This document shows positions 17,829 to 26,974 of a stretch of 64,000 bases of DNA, one piece after another (the first letter of the stretch is position 1; every line of letters begins with the position of its first letter). The position numbers were made by a program, and so were the translations under genes. This DNA is from Secundilactobacillus kimchicus JCM 15530. GTDB taxonomy: Bacteria > Bacillota > Bacilli > Lactobacillales > Lactobacillaceae. Under the pieces are notes generated by a model. The model ran no database searches and was not told where the DNA came from. It saw only the letters and a program-made list of their open reading frames with translations. Location of the stretch: NCBI RefSeq assembly GCF_001433995.1, contig NZ_AZCX01000012.1, positions 1 to 64,000 of the forward strand. Direction: 5' to 3'.

Positions 17829-18194
17829 ATGATTGAATCTTACAAAAAGTACTGGTTGAACTTTATCAACTTCTCAGGGACCTCTAGTCGTTCCGACTAC
17901 TGGTGGCCAGCCTTTATTAACGTTATTCTTGGTGGTATTATTATCGCAATTGTCCAATCTATTACAGGCCACCCCATCGTTAATATCTATAATTGGCGAG
18001 ACGAAGGGATCGCGGTCGTTAATAACGTCGTGGTTTATATCGTTTGGATTGCGGACTGGGCCGTGGCCGTTCGTCGGATGCACGACACTGACCGATCGGG
18101 CTGGTGGATCTTAATTCAGCTGATTCCAATTATTGGCTGGATTTGGTTCTTGATTTTACTGCTTTTACCAAGCAAACAAAATCGCTGGAGCTAA
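17829..18194 (+). CDS. DUF805 small membrane protein
   Basis: A 121-residue membrane protein with the DUF805 layout: N-terminal NFSGTSSRSDYWW, a helix, then the conserved VRRMHDTDRSGWW stretch and a last hydrophobic helix before a basic C-terminus. AGGGGG lies 8 nt before the second ATG (17829), so I prefer it to the ATG at 17823. The molecular function of DUF805 is unknown. It is divergent from the S53 protease and convergent with the CPBP gene. Confidence 0.8.
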   Translation: MIESYKKYWLNFINFSGTSSRSDYWWPAFINVILGGIIIAIVQSITGHPIVNIYNWRDEGIAVVNNVVVYIVWIADWAVAVRRMHDTDRSGWWILIQLIPIIGWIWFLILLLLPSKQNRWS

Positions 18195-18225
18195 TTGGCG
18201 CTGACACCATCTCATGATTTAGAAT

Positions 18226-18273
18226 AAAAACGCCTGCTTAGAAGGACGAGGGTCCCTCTAAGCGGGCGTTTTT
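18226..18273. terminator. Bidirectional terminator
   Basis: Long stem (AAAAACGCC..GCTTAGA with its complement) with few mismatches and A/T runs on each side; serves the convergent DUF805 and CPBP genes. Confidence 0.85.
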
Positions 18274-18280
18274 GCCATCT

Positions 18281-18988
18281 CTAATTATTAAACAGTGCCA
18301 CAAAGAACAAGACCACGGCGGAAATCACCTGCACAAAATCAAAGAAAAAGTGCGTTGCGATATTTTGCCAAATGTTCTTGGACCAGAAGTAAATCAGCGC
18401 AAACCAGGCCCCGGCTGCCATGTAGGGTACCATGGCAACAATATCACCGTGAAAGTTGTTCCAGTGTACCAAACCAAACGCTACTGACGAGACAACAAAC
18501 ATCGCGCATAGCCCGACTTTGTTACGGTTAAACTGAAAAAATAAGGCATGGCGAAAGATGATCTCCTCAGTAAAAGGGGCCAGCAAGGGTGATATAGCTG
18601 CTCCAAGGCCTAAAGTTGCCTGTTCCATCGTACTAAAAGCCAATACATTACCAGTTTGAGCCATACCGAAATTCAGTCCCGCTAGCCCCAGGCCACTTCG
18701 CACCAAGCCAATGACCACATAGGTCAATGCGGCCCCAGAAATGGCCAACAATAGGTTCCGCCAGATATGCACCCGAAATTTGGGCCAATCCGTTTTTAAA
18801 ACCCGGCCGTACAAAGCTAGGGCGACTGATAAATTGATCACCGAAATCACAATCATAAAAACCACTTTATTCCACACATTATCTGTCAGTGTCATCAGCC
18901 AGGCACCGACCACTAAACTAACAGGCGGAATCAGCGCAGCTCCTACGGTACGGCCCAGGTTCACCCGGTCTAGATTCAACTCTTTCAT
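18281..18988 (-). CDS. CPBP-family intramembrane metalloprotease
   Basis: A 235-residue protein with about seven membrane helices and the CPBP/Abi motifs: EEIIFR (about residue 145), then a helix with FGLVHWNN carrying the second metal-binding His. Relatives cut prenylated proteins or, in lactobacilli, give bacteriocin self-immunity (PlnI-like); no bacteriocin gene is nearby, so the role here is open. GGGGGAG precedes the ATG at 18988, chosen over one 15 nt upstream. It follows ybjQ by 29 bp on the same strand and probably shares its transcript. Confidence 0.8.
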   Translation of the reverse strand: MKELNLDRVNLGRTVGAALIPPVSLVVGAWLMTLTDNVWNKVVFMIVISVINLSVALALYGRVLKTDWPKFRVHIWRNLLLAISGAALTYVVIGLVRSGLGLAGLNFGMAQTGNVLAFSTMEQATLGLGAAISPLLAPFTEEIIFRHALFFQFNRNKVGLCAMFVVSSVAFGLVHWNNFHGDIVAMVPYMAAGAWFALIYFWSKNIWQNIATHFFFDFVQVISAVVLFFVALFNN

Positions 18989-19017
18989 TTGATACTCCCC
19001 CAAATTATTCCGACCCC

Positions 19018-19341
19018 TCAGTCGTTAAATTTAACAGCCGTACCATAAGCGGCGACCGACTGCATATCATCGCCAATTGAACCAGTATCAAACCGCATCA
19101 TGACGATTGCATCTGCTCCCATCTCCGCTGCGTTGGCTCGTAACCGATCCATAGCAAGATTACGAGCCTCTACTAACATCTCAGTGTACGCCTTAATCTC
19201 GCCACCAACGATGTTTTTTAAACTGGCTCCAATATCTCGAACAACATTTTTAGATTGGGTCGTTAAGCCAAATACTTCTCCAATTATCGTATATTTTTGG
19301 CCAGGAATTGTTTCCGTTGTAGTCACCATCATTTCTGCCAT
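19018..19341 (-). CDS. YbjQ/UPF0145-family protein
   Basis: A 107-residue protein matching the UPF0145 (YbjQ) family over its full length: N-terminal [11 protein letters not shown], a [11 protein letters not shown] helix start, then ARNLAMDRL and [14 protein letters not shown] strands. The family forms small oligomers of unknown function, sometimes described as heavy-metal-binding-like. GGGGG lies 7 nt before the ATG. First gene of a likely two-gene transcript with the CPBP protease. Confidence 0.85.
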   Translation of the reverse strand: MAEMMVTTTETIPGQKYTIIGEVFGLTTQSKNVVRDIGASLKNIVGGEIKAYTEMLVEARNLAMDRLRANAAEMGADAIVMMRFDTGSIGDDMQSVAAYGTAVKFND

Positions 19342-19506
19342 TATAAACCCCCACTTTCAAGTTATAGGTAAACGTTTAACCACGCCTAGGATATCATAAA
19401 AAATTAATTTAAGGGGCCCTTTAACCGCAAACTGGTATACCCACCGTGCATGGCTCCTTGTCGTAAAGGGTCTTAAATTATTTTCAATCACTTTTTTGAA
19501 TTTGTT

Positions 19507-19878
19507 CTAAGCCAAACTGTCCTTCTCAAATCGGGTGTGTGCTAAAACTAGCTTATCTTCTGTGTTATACATACTCATCATCTCAAGCGCAAACGTATAT
19601 GTTAGTCGGGCGACCCCACACCTGGCTAACAACTCTGAAAACACCGGCAACTCGAAGTGAGCCACGCTATACCTTTCTCGCACGCAATCTAACATATCAA
19701 GATTCGTTAGACGACTAACGAGCTGTGGATCAGTGACCTGGGCGTTTTCGGTATGCGTGGCAAATTCCGCGACTGCCGTTCCCTGCTTCACATTGTAATG
19801 AAGTCTTAATGCCCCTAAATTCCAATAAAATTCAAACAGTTCATCTGTCCGTTCGAACTTCCGATAAAAATTTTTCAT
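19507..19878 (-). CDS. Hypothetical protein, 123 residues
   Basis: A soluble, slightly acidic protein with no signal peptide or membrane helix, starting MKNFYRKFERTDELFEFYW. No family recognised. The start at 19878 is supported by GGAGG about 10 nt upstream; a GTG-like extension upstream is less likely. It stands alone in an AT-richer neighbourhood. Confidence 0.6.
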   Translation of the reverse strand: MKNFYRKFERTDELFEFYWNLGALRLHYNVKQGTAVAEFATHTENAQVTDPQLVSRLTNLDMLDCVRERYSVAHFELPVFSELLARCGVARLTYTFALEMMSMYNTEDKLVLAHTRFEKDSLA

Positions 19879-20317
19879 CCCCCGCACTCCTCCAAAAATC
19901 ACTTGCCATTAATCACCTGATTAGCAGAATATAATATCACTAAAATCATAATATCTTCAAGAATAACGTTTTAACAATAAACAGAATTTTGTTTAAATAT
20001 TAATTCATTATCTTTTTTATATAATTATAGAATCCCCATAAAGACTTATAAACTGCTAACAAATCCTCTACCCCACATCTTATACCACTGGTCCCCAATG
20101 TGTAAATATTAACTTTAAAAATCAAAGACGGCTGGCCGATTATAACTGTTTTGCATGTTCATTCTGATCTAATCAAAATTTTTTAAGGCCGAGCCACAAG
20201 TCTACTTTGACCAATATTGCCGCGGATGGACTAGTATCAAAGGCCTAGTTATCAACTATTGTTCAATGATTCAACCGAATCTAATCATGTGACCACTCAT
20301 ATTCCGGTCGTATGATG
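19879..20317. other. AT-rich intergenic region, nothing recognised
   Basis: About 440 bp with no frame carrying a ribosome binding site. It separates the hypothetical gene at 19507 from the 3' end of the dlt operon. Confidence 0.5.
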
Positions 20318-20363
20318 TAAATAACCTCAGTTCCGACAAGCTTGTCGGAACTGAGGTTATTTA
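20318..20363 (-). terminator. 46-bp perfect palindrome, probable dlt operon terminator
   Basis: Every base from 20318 to 20363 pairs with its mirror base around AAGCTT at 20338-20343. On the minus strand it lies 57 nt after the dltD stop and ends in TTATTTA. A loopless perfect palindrome is unusual for a terminator but would fold with a 4-nt loop in RNA. Confidence 0.7.
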
Positions 20364-20420
20364 TAAGATGCTTTGGCGTCTGCCAAGGTTTATGACACCC
20401 TTAATCTTTGTCAATCGTCC

Positions 20421-21668
20421 TTACTTGGTATCAAATGCCCATTGTGCTGTGTAAAATTTAGAGTTCAACCGATAAGATATCGGTTTTAACTTCTGTGCCA
20501 TAAATGGTCGAACATCGCGGTCTAGGGCCAGCCACCCGCGCCATCCCATATGAATGGTATCCTGCATAAAATACGGGACAGCCCCTTTTCGGGAGAAATC
20601 GGCGACGTGGTTGAACCCCTGACTCGTCAATTGGTGCTTAATCTTAGCCGCCGCTTGTCGGTACCGTGGGACGGATAGCCCCGTGTAGTCGGCCCACTTT
20701 TGGTTCACTGGTGGGATCACAAACAACACGTTGGTGTGTAGGCTGGCGAACTCATTAAGAATCAATTGAAAGTCCTTGTATTCAGGTGAGAAGCGGTAGT
20801 CAATGTGGGTCTGACTCCCCTTCAATAACTTCATGTGACGGCCCGCAAGCCGTTTCGCATAAAAGTTGTCAGCTAATCCGAACCGGTTATTGGTAGTGTG
20901 GGCTTTTCCGTACTTACCCGCCAACTGATCGAGGGCCTTAAAATTGTAAATAGCGGGTAACCCTCGGGCGACCGAATGCATGTGTCGAACTCGATTGGAA
21001 ACGCCAATTTGATCAAACAGTTGGTCTTCATTGCCAAGGATTTGCTGTCTAACACCTAATTCAAACCGTTGTGAAGTCGTAAGCCCCCGTCCTTTAGCTA
21101 ATCGTGCCACACTATCACCAATCGTACTGTGGGATTTAACAACTTTCATGGCTAGCAACCGCGAGGCTGCAATCATCGTTGAGCGCGACGGTTTAGCGGC
21201 CAATAACCAATTAATGGTCAACAACGGTGAATAATACTGTCGAAACGCATCACGCCGTTGCCCTTCAGCGGTAAACCATTGGGGCGAAATAATGAAAACC
21301 GCCCGCTTGTTTTTCAGTTGGTTTTTAACGGATTGAATCTGGAAGTACTGCACCAGGGATTGGGAACCCGCTCGGCCAATTAGAAACGGGCGGTACGACC
21401 GGTGATACTTCGCAGCCAAGACGCTCGGATGAAACGCGTCCATCCGGGATAACTCTGACGACCCGAAAAACGGGACGTAATTCTTTGCCATGGCCGCCTG
21501 CTTGACGCGTTGCCCTTTCAAGATAGAATCGGCCTGCGACAAACTATCGACCTCAAGCTGGTGTTTGCTAAGCGGCATCGGCCGCCAGGCAACCCCTAAA
21601 ACGACCACGGCCGCCACAATCGCTAAGGCTAACGCCGATACGGTCGTCGCAAAGTGCGGTCGTTTCAT
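20421..21668 (-). CDS. dltD: D-alanyl-lipoteichoic acid biosynthesis protein DltD
   Basis: A 415-residue membrane-anchored SGNH-like hydrolase with one N-terminal helix (about 10-30) and an extracytoplasmic domain. The family motif GSSELSRMD carries the catalytic Ser, and DTIHMGWRGW near the C-terminus the Asp/His pair. DltD moves D-alanine from DltX onto lipoteichoic acid. The ATG at 21668 overlaps the dltC stop (ATGA), which decides the start over one 45 nt upstream. Last gene of the operon, followed by a 46-bp palindrome. Confidence 0.93.
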   Translation of the reverse strand: MKRPHFATTVSALALAIVAAVVVLGVAWRPMPLSKHQLEVDSLSQADSILKGQRVKQAAMAKNYVPFFGSSELSRMDAFHPSVLAAKYHRSYRPFLIGRAGSQSLVQYFQIQSVKNQLKNKRAVFIISPQWFTAEGQRRDAFRQYYSPLLTINWLLAAKPSRSTMIAASRLLAMKVVKSHSTIGDSVARLAKGRGLTTSQRFELGVRQQILGNEDQLFDQIGVSNRVRHMHSVARGLPAIYNFKALDQLAGKYGKAHTTNNRFGLADNFYAKRLAGRHMKLLKGSQTHIDYRFSPEYKDFQLILNEFASLHTNVLFVIPPVNQKWADYTGLSVPRYRQAAAKIKHQLTSQGFNHVADFSRKGAVPYFMQDTIHMGWRGWLALDRDVRPFMAQKLKPISYRLNSKFYTAQWAFDTK

Positions 21669-21898
21669 TGGAGAGCCGCCACCTGAGTCATAATTTTGGC
21701 TGGGGTGTCCCACTCACTCCGTTCAAATTCAGAAATTGGAATGTTCACGTTTAGCTTTTCTTCCAACTCCATCACGAGTTGCACCGTGGCCATGGAATCC
21801 ATCAGACCAGAGTTGAAGAGTTCTTGATCGGGCTTATCATTCAATTGTTCACCCGTTAAATCGGCTAAAATTGCGTAGACTTCTTGTTCATTTTTCAT
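21665..21898 (-). CDS. dltC: D-alanyl carrier protein DltC
   Basis: A 77-residue acidic acyl-carrier-type protein; the phosphopantetheine Ser is in the GLMDSMATVQ motif (about residue 35). It receives D-alanyl-AMP-activated D-alanine from DltA and hands it to the DltB/DltX system. Its stop overlaps the dltD ATG, and it follows dltB by 13 bp. Confidence 0.95.
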   Translation of the reverse strand: MKNEQEVYAILADLTGEQLNDKPDQELFNSGLMDSMATVQLVMELEEKLNVNIPISEFERSEWDTPAKIMTQVAALQ

Positions 21899-21911
21899 CT
21901 AAATCCACTCC

Positions 21912-23126
21912 TTAAATTAACTTATCCAAAATTCCTGAGAAAATCAGGAAACTAAAGCAAATCGTATTAAACGTCAGGAAGATGGCCACGCCCTCAGTCA
22001 GCCAAGAATGCTTAATCATACCGGCATGGCGACCCTTAAACCGTAACCAGTAGTCGTTAATGATGATGGCACTGGCGTGAAACAGTCCGTAGGCGATGTA
22101 ATACCACGTCAGACCGTGCCAGAAGCCCATCACCAAGAAGTTCACGAGGTAAGCGGCCTGTGACACCCGGATCCGGTTTTTAAACCACCGTTTCTTCATC
22201 ATCAGCAGGCTGACCCGCATGAAAATGAAGTCCCGGAACCAGAAAGACAACGTCATGTGCCAACGGTTCCAGAAATCCTTGATGTTATGGGACCGGAACG
22301 GTGCGTTAAAGTTGGCTGGTGTGTGAACGCCCATCAGGTTACTGATGGCGATCGCAAACAAACTATACCCGGCAAAGTCAAAGAACAGGTACATACTCCA
22401 AACGTACATGTAAGCCACCAGCATCAAAATCAGGTAGCCAGTGTCGCCAATGTGGTGCGCTCGCATCAATTGTTCAGTGACCTGTGGTAATAACCACGTG
22501 CCAAAAATGAAGCCCAGAATAAACTTATAAACCAGACCCTGGAACAGCTTATTGATGGCTTGGCCAACTAATTCAGTATAAGCGGCGCGATCTGGGATGG
22601 CATCGTAGTCCGCTTCAAAGCGACGGAACCGGTCAATCGGCCCCGACGAAATGGTCGGGAAGAACAGCAAAAACCGAATCACGCTAACCCCGTTGACCTC
22701 TTTTAGCGTCCCGTCCCGAAATTCGATCAGAATCTGAACGGTCTTAAAGGTAATATAACTGATCCCCAAGAAGCCTAGTAAGCTGAGTCGACTCAGACTT
22801 GGCATCGTTCCTAGCTTCACGAGGATTAACGGAATCAAACTGACCAGAATTGCCACCGCAAACACCCAGGTGGCATTCTTCTGTCGTCGGTACACATGAT
22901 AAGCGCCCATCACGGCACATTCAAAAAACACGTACGCCGTCAGCGCCATTAACTGGTGCGCGCCGTCGCCCCCAAAGGTGAGGAGAAGCAACGCTCCGGT
23001 CCAAATTGTTTCGTATAACTTTAACCGGCGACCATAATACAGTGCGATGATAATGGGCAACATCGACACAATTAAGCCGATAAAGTAGACCGGCGCACCA
23101 TAAGGCGCCAGATTTGCGCCCATCAT
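21912..23126 (-). CDS. dltB: D-alanyl transfer protein DltB (MBOAT family)
   Basis: A 404-residue polytopic membrane O-acyltransferase. The invariant MBOAT His is in MGFWHGLTWYY (about residue 340), and the PFRSHNIKDFWNRWHMTLS loop is the family's substrate funnel. It takes D-alanine from DltC inside and delivers it through the membrane. The ATG at 23126 overlaps the dltA stop (ATGA). Confidence 0.95.
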   Translation of the reverse strand: MMGANLAPYGAPVYFIGLIVSMLPIIIALYYGRRLKLYETIWTGALLLLTFGGDGAHQLMALTAYVFFECAVMGAYHVYRRQKNATWVFAVAILVSLIPLILVKLGTMPSLSRLSLLGFLGISYITFKTVQILIEFRDGTLKEVNGVSVIRFLLFFPTISSGPIDRFRRFEADYDAIPDRAAYTELVGQAINKLFQGLVYKFILGFIFGTWLLPQVTEQLMRAHHIGDTGYLILMLVAYMYVWSMYLFFDFAGYSLFAIAISNLMGVHTPANFNAPFRSHNIKDFWNRWHMTLSFWFRDFIFMRVSLLMMKKRWFKNRIRVSQAAYLVNFLVMGFWHGLTWYYIAYGLFHASAIIINDYWLRFKGRHAGMIKHSWLTEGVAIFLTFNTICFSFLIFSGILDKLI

Positions 23127-24646
23127 GCTTCGTTAACCTCTTGTGCGATTTGTTTAACTGCAACCTTCCCATTTCCGTTTACTGGCAGTTCATCTCTAAA
23201 TAAAATGCGGGCTGGTACCATGTATGGCATTAGCGTCGTTGACAAGTCGTGGCGGATTCGCATGGCCACGTCACTGTCCGCCTTTAAAGAAGCGTTCAAC
23301 ACGACAACCGCCACTAATCGCTTAACCCGGTGGTCTTTGCCGTATTCGGGCACGACCACGCCTTTGTCAACCGCTGGTAATTGGCGTAAATGAAAGGCCA
23401 CTTCTTCCAGCTCGATTCGGTAGCCGTTCAGCTTGATCTGGTGGTCCAAGCGACCTTCATAGTATAAGAGGTCGTGGTCAAAATGGCCAAGGTCACCAGT
23501 GGCATACGTCATCGTGTTATCCGCGTTCTTCAAGAACACCTTAGCGGTTTGTTCTGGCGCGTTCAAGTAACCAGCTGCCACGCTAGGGCCCGTGATCATT
23601 AGCTCACCACTGGATAGGATCTCATCACCCTGCTCGTCAGTCATCACTTGAGGCCGAACAACAACCGTTGTATCGGGCTTTACGCGACCGATTGGTAACC
23701 GCCGATCGTTGGCAATCATCTCATCGGTAATCTCAACGCTCGTGATAGCCACTGTCGCTTCCGTTGGCCCGTAAGTGTTAATCACCTTCGCCTCTGGGAA
23801 CCGCTTCTTTAGTGCGGCCGCCGTTGCCACCGTCAACTCTTCGCCACAGAAAATAAACGAGCGCAGGGTTGGGTACTTGCTGGCGTTGAAGTTCGGGTCG
23901 ACCATGCACAGTTCAGCAAACGTCGGCGTCGAGACCCAGTCGTTAACCTCTAACTGTGACAGCATTGCAAAGAGGTCCTTAAAACTCTTGGTGTTCGCCT
24001 GTGGCAGCACCTTCAACGTCCCACCACTCACTAACGTGGGATAGGTGGCCATGACGGATAAGTCAAACGAAAACGGCGGCTGAAGCAGTGAATTGGCAGG
24101 GCCCAAGAGATCTGAGTCCACCACCCAGTTCACAAAGCTTAACAGGTTAGCGTGAGAAATCGGCACCCCTTTTGGCCGGCCGGTACTCCCCGAGGTAAAG
24201 ATCACGTAAAAGGCACGGTCTAAGTCGTAGTCAGGCGTGAAGTTAAGTTCAGTCACGTCACTTAAAATTGGCATTAACCGGTGGTAAGCAATGCGCTTCG
24301 CCGGTGTCTCAAACGGCAAGTCGGCGACTTCGATAATCAAGGCCGGCTGAGCCGTTTCAATAATTAATCTTGTCCGGTCGGTCGAACTTTCAGTATCAAC
24401 TGGAATGTACGGATGGCCCGTCTTAGCAAGGGCTAAAAACGAGACCAGCATCTGAAACGACTGACCACCATAAACCAAGACTGGCGCACCAGCTGTCAAG
24501 TTGGCGGCATCTAAGGCATTAGCCAGCTTGTTGGATTGGTCCTCCACATCTCGATACGTGTACTGAGCGCCGCGATAATCGTAGGCGATCCGCTCTGGAT
24601 GAGCTTGCGCCTGCTTGGTAATGGCTTCAACAATATTACTTAACAT
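23123..24646 (-). CDS. dltA: D-alanine--D-alanyl carrier protein ligase DltA
   Basis: A 507-residue adenylating enzyme. The ATP-binding loop FTSGSTGRPKG, the core NTYGPTEAT, the A8-type hinge GRLDHQIKLNGYRIEL and catalytic Lys in NGNGKVAV are all present. It activates D-alanine and loads it on DltC. I use the ATG at 24646 because AAGGTG lies 9 nt upstream and contains the alternative GTG. It starts 16 nt after dltX. Confidence 0.95.
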   Translation of the reverse strand: MLSNIVEAITKQAQAHPERIAYDYRGAQYTYRDVEDQSNKLANALDAANLTAGAPVLVYGGQSFQMLVSFLALAKTGHPYIPVDTESSTDRTRLIIETAQPALIIEVADLPFETPAKRIAYHRLMPILSDVTELNFTPDYDLDRAFYVIFTSGSTGRPKGVPISHANLLSFVNWVVDSDLLGPANSLLQPPFSFDLSVMATYPTLVSGGTLKVLPQANTKSFKDLFAMLSQLEVNDWVSTPTFAELCMVDPNFNASKYPTLRSFIFCGEELTVATAAALKKRFPEAKVINTYGPTEATVAITSVEITDEMIANDRRLPIGRVKPDTTVVVRPQVMTDEQGDEILSSGELMITGPSVAAGYLNAPEQTAKVFLKNADNTMTYATGDLGHFDHDLLYYEGRLDHQIKLNGYRIELEEVAFHLRQLPAVDKGVVVPEYGKDHRVKRLVAVVVLNASLKADSDVAMRIRHDLSTTLMPYMVPARILFRDELPVNGNGKVAVKQIAQEVNEA

Positions 24647-24661
24647 GTTTCGGTTCACCTT

Positions 24662-24796
24662 CTAGAATTCGTTATAAATAAATGTTCCGGTTGGAATGCC
24701 ACCATAGTCGTACAAGTAGAATAGCGCCATGATGATGCAAAAATAAATGGCCGCCAAGACAATGACTTTCCCAGCGGACTTCATGCTGCGTTTCAA
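24662..24796 (-). CDS. dltX: Small D-alanylation protein DltX
   Basis: A 44-codon gene, easily missed. It begins at TTG with GGAG 8 nt upstream, has one membrane helix (about residues 10-29) and ends in the conserved C-terminal motif TFIYNEF, whose Tyr accepts D-alanine from DltB before DltD moves it to lipoteichoic acid. Position directly before dltA is the standard one. It is preceded, with no room for a promoter in between, by a terminator-like hairpin at 24816-24871. Confidence 0.92.
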   Translation of the reverse strand: MKRSMKSAGKVIVLAAIYFCIIMALFYLYDYGGIPTGTFIYNEF

Positions 24797-24815
24797 TTCA
24801 CCACTCCTCACAATC

Positions 24816-24871
24816 AAAAAACCGCCTTGCGGCTGGAACTACAACAAGTGTAGGGGCAATCGCAAGACGGT
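24816..24871 (-). terminator. Terminator or attenuator between the histidine kinase gene and dltX
   Basis: On the minus strand ACCGTCTTGCG pairs with CGCAAGGCGGT (one G-U), enclosing a small CTACA/TGTAG hairpin, followed by TTTTTTG. It ends only 20 nt before dltX. Any dlt promoter must lie upstream of it (24880-24915 is AT-rich), so dlt transcription has to pass this hairpin. Confidence 0.65.
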
Positions 24872-24906
24872 GCTATTCAAAACAAATAAAATAATTCTGA
24901 AAAAAT

Positions 24907-26292
24907 TTAAGAATCCGTCGGGAAGTGCATCAAAAACCGACTCCCCGTTGGCTGATTATCAAGAATCTGAATGTCGCCGCGGTTTAACGCGACCAGCTGC
25001 TTTACGATGGCTAACCCTAGTCCCGTCCCTTTGACGGTTGAGTTGGCCCCGGTCTGACTACCCCGGTAAAACCGCTCAAAAACGCGGGCCTTGTCCCCAT
25101 TACTAATGCCGGGACCGACGTCACTGACACTAATTTCCTTATTCGTCACGCGAACCGTAATAATCCCGGTTGGAGGTGAATACTTACCGGCGTTGTTCAA
25201 AAGGGCGAGAAAAATCTGCTCCACCGTCGCCGAATTCACCCGGCGTCGGACACTATCATCCGCCACCAGCATGATGTCTTGGGCAATCTGGCGTTGGTAA
25301 TCACCGACCACCTTAGCCACCAACGGGACAAGGTCGGTCGGCTGCCGGTCAATTGTCAGCTGACTTGCGTGCGAGAGGTTCAGCAGGCTCTCAATCATCC
25401 GTTGCATCCGCAACGATTCCCGGTCGATGACCGCGAGTGCATCCGGCACCATCTTCGGATCACGCTTACCGTGGCGCTGAATCAGTTCCACGTGACCCCG
25501 GATGCCGGCAATCGGCGTTTTTAATTCATGGGAAACGTTCGACACAAACTGCCGGTCATTTTCCGCTTGCTGATTGATAGAATGCAATAGTTGGTTAAAT
25601 TCGATACTCAACTCCCGAACTTCCGTTGGTTTTGTCGGGACCGGCAAACTATCGACGGCTTGCGACCAATTATTATCGTTCAGTACTTTCGTATACTGAG
25701 TTAGGTTCACCAGGGGACGGTTCAACCGCTTAGCGAGCCCATAAATGAAGCCCGTTCCCAGTAAGAAGAACAGCAGCATCAATCCTGAGATAATTCGCAG
25801 CAGGGTTAATAACAAATTCACCGCGTTCGTTAGACTCATCCATAATTGATACTTCGCTGAGACCGTCTGCTTTCCGTCTTGAACCTTTTGCGTGGTGGTC
25901 ATGTAGTAGTAAAAACCAGCATCTTGACTGAAGTAGAGGTCGCCAAAGATTTTTTTGGCATCATCCGTTTTTTTTACAAAGTCCTTCGTATGCCTGGTGC
26001 TGACGGTGTCTTCTTTAGGGGTCTCGGTTGTGACTCGAATAAAGGTCGAACGACTATTAACCGGACTCCCAACCCGCCACCAATACCAATCATCACGGTT
26101 AAGAACGTAGGTGTCGCGTAACCCTTTCAAGACATTATGCGCTTGCTGGTGGGTGTTGTGTAGGGCATTGATACCAACCAACGTCGTCACCGACAAACAC
26201 ATCGCGACCATTAGCCCCAGCAGTAACAGGCCATACACCTTTGTAATCTGGGCACTACTTGTTTGTAGCCGACTTGTTAAGCTTGCTCTCAT
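24907..26292 (-). CDS. Two-component sensor histidine kinase
   Basis: A 461-residue membrane kinase: helix 1 (about 16-38), an extracytoplasmic sensor of about 125 residues, helix 2 (about 165-190), HAMP, HisKA with the phospho-acceptor His in NVSHELKTPI, and HATPase with N box (LLNNAGKYS), G1 (VSDVGPGI) and G2 (GTGLGLA). The ATG at 26292 (GGGAGTGGGG upstream) overlaps the response-regulator gene by 38 nt; longer frames upstream read only the overlap in another frame. It pairs with the regulator at 26255 and is followed by dltX on the same strand, an arrangement like streptococcal dltRS-dltXABCD. Confidence 0.9.
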   Translation of the reverse strand: MRASLTSRLQTSSAQITKVYGLLLLGLMVAMCLSVTTLVGINALHNTHQQAHNVLKGLRDTYVLNRDDWYWWRVGSPVNSRSTFIRVTTETPKEDTVSTRHTKDFVKKTDDAKKIFGDLYFSQDAGFYYYMTTTQKVQDGKQTVSAKYQLWMSLTNAVNLLLTLLRIISGLMLLFFLLGTGFIYGLAKRLNRPLVNLTQYTKVLNDNNWSQAVDSLPVPTKPTEVRELSIEFNQLLHSINQQAENDRQFVSNVSHELKTPIAGIRGHVELIQRHGKRDPKMVPDALAVIDRESLRMQRMIESLLNLSHASQLTIDRQPTDLVPLVAKVVGDYQRQIAQDIMLVADDSVRRRVNSATVEQIFLALLNNAGKYSPPTGIITVRVTNKEISVSDVGPGISNGDKARVFERFYRGSQTGANSTVKGTGLGLAIVKQLVALNRGDIQILDNQPTGSRFLMHFPTDS

Positions 26293-26974
26293 CGATACGG
26301 TACCCCACTCCCCGGATAGTTTCAATAAAGTCGGCGGAATCATCGCCCACGGCGTCCTTGAACTTGTTTCTGACAAACCGAATATAAACGTCCACGATGT
26401 TGATCTGACCGTCAAAATCCACGCCCCAAACGTGGTCTAATAGCTCATCACGCGTCATCGCCTCACCGTTAGCCGCCACAAGGGTCAACAAGAGTTCGAA
26501 TTCGCGTTGAGTGAGCTGAACCTTGGTGCTCCCGTACATCACTTGCCGGGTGCGCGTGTCGATCTGCAGGTCCCCGACCGCATAGCTATCATGAACCGTT
26601 GGCATACTCTTCCGCCGTAAAATCACCCGGATTCGAGCCAGTAATTCTTCAATATCAAAGGGCTTGGTGATGTAATCATCTGCCCCGGCATCCAGACCGG
26701 ACACCTTGTCGCCAACGTAATCTCTAGCCGTCATCATAATAATGGGCACCGCCGCCTGGCGACGGACCCGGCGCATGACCTCGAGACCGTCAAGTTTGGG
26801 TAGCATCCAGTCTAAAATAATCAGCGAAATATCGGTTACATGAGCCTCATAGGTGGTCACAGCTGCTTCCCCATCTTGGGCAACCAAAACCTGATAGCCT
26901 TCGTATTGCAGTTCTTTTTCTAAATAAGTAATGACACTATCTTCGTCATCGACGAGTAAAATTGTATCGTTCAT
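26255..26974 (-). CDS. OmpR-family response regulator
   Basis: A 239-residue regulator: receiver domain with acidic pocket (VDDED), phospho-acceptor Asp in LILDWMLPKLDG (about residue 54) and Lys in ITKPFD, then a winged-helix DNA-binding domain (about 135-230) with LTQREFELLLTL and VRGVGYRID-like features. It should control the dlt genes downstream and possibly the divergent serine hydrolase. The ATG at 26974 has GGAG upstream and begins the receiver domain exactly; the frame upstream is not family-like. Confidence 0.92.
   Translation of the reverse strand: MNDTILLVDDEDSVITYLEKELQYEGYQVLVAQDGEAAVTTYEAHVTDISLIILDWMLPKLDGLEVMRRVRRQAAVPIIMMTARDYVGDKVSGLDAGADDYITKPFDIEELLARIRVILRRKSMPTVHDSYAVGDLQIDTRTRQVMYGSTKVQLTQREFELLLTLVAANGEAMTRDELLDHVWGVDFDGQINIVDVYIRFVRNKFKDAVGDDSADFIETIRGVGYRIDESKLNKSATNK

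Noticed and set aside
19366-19380. cre-like GTAAACGTTTAA before ybjQ
   Set aside because: The core fits a catabolite repression site, but both bases at one end and one at the other deviate; too weak to call.
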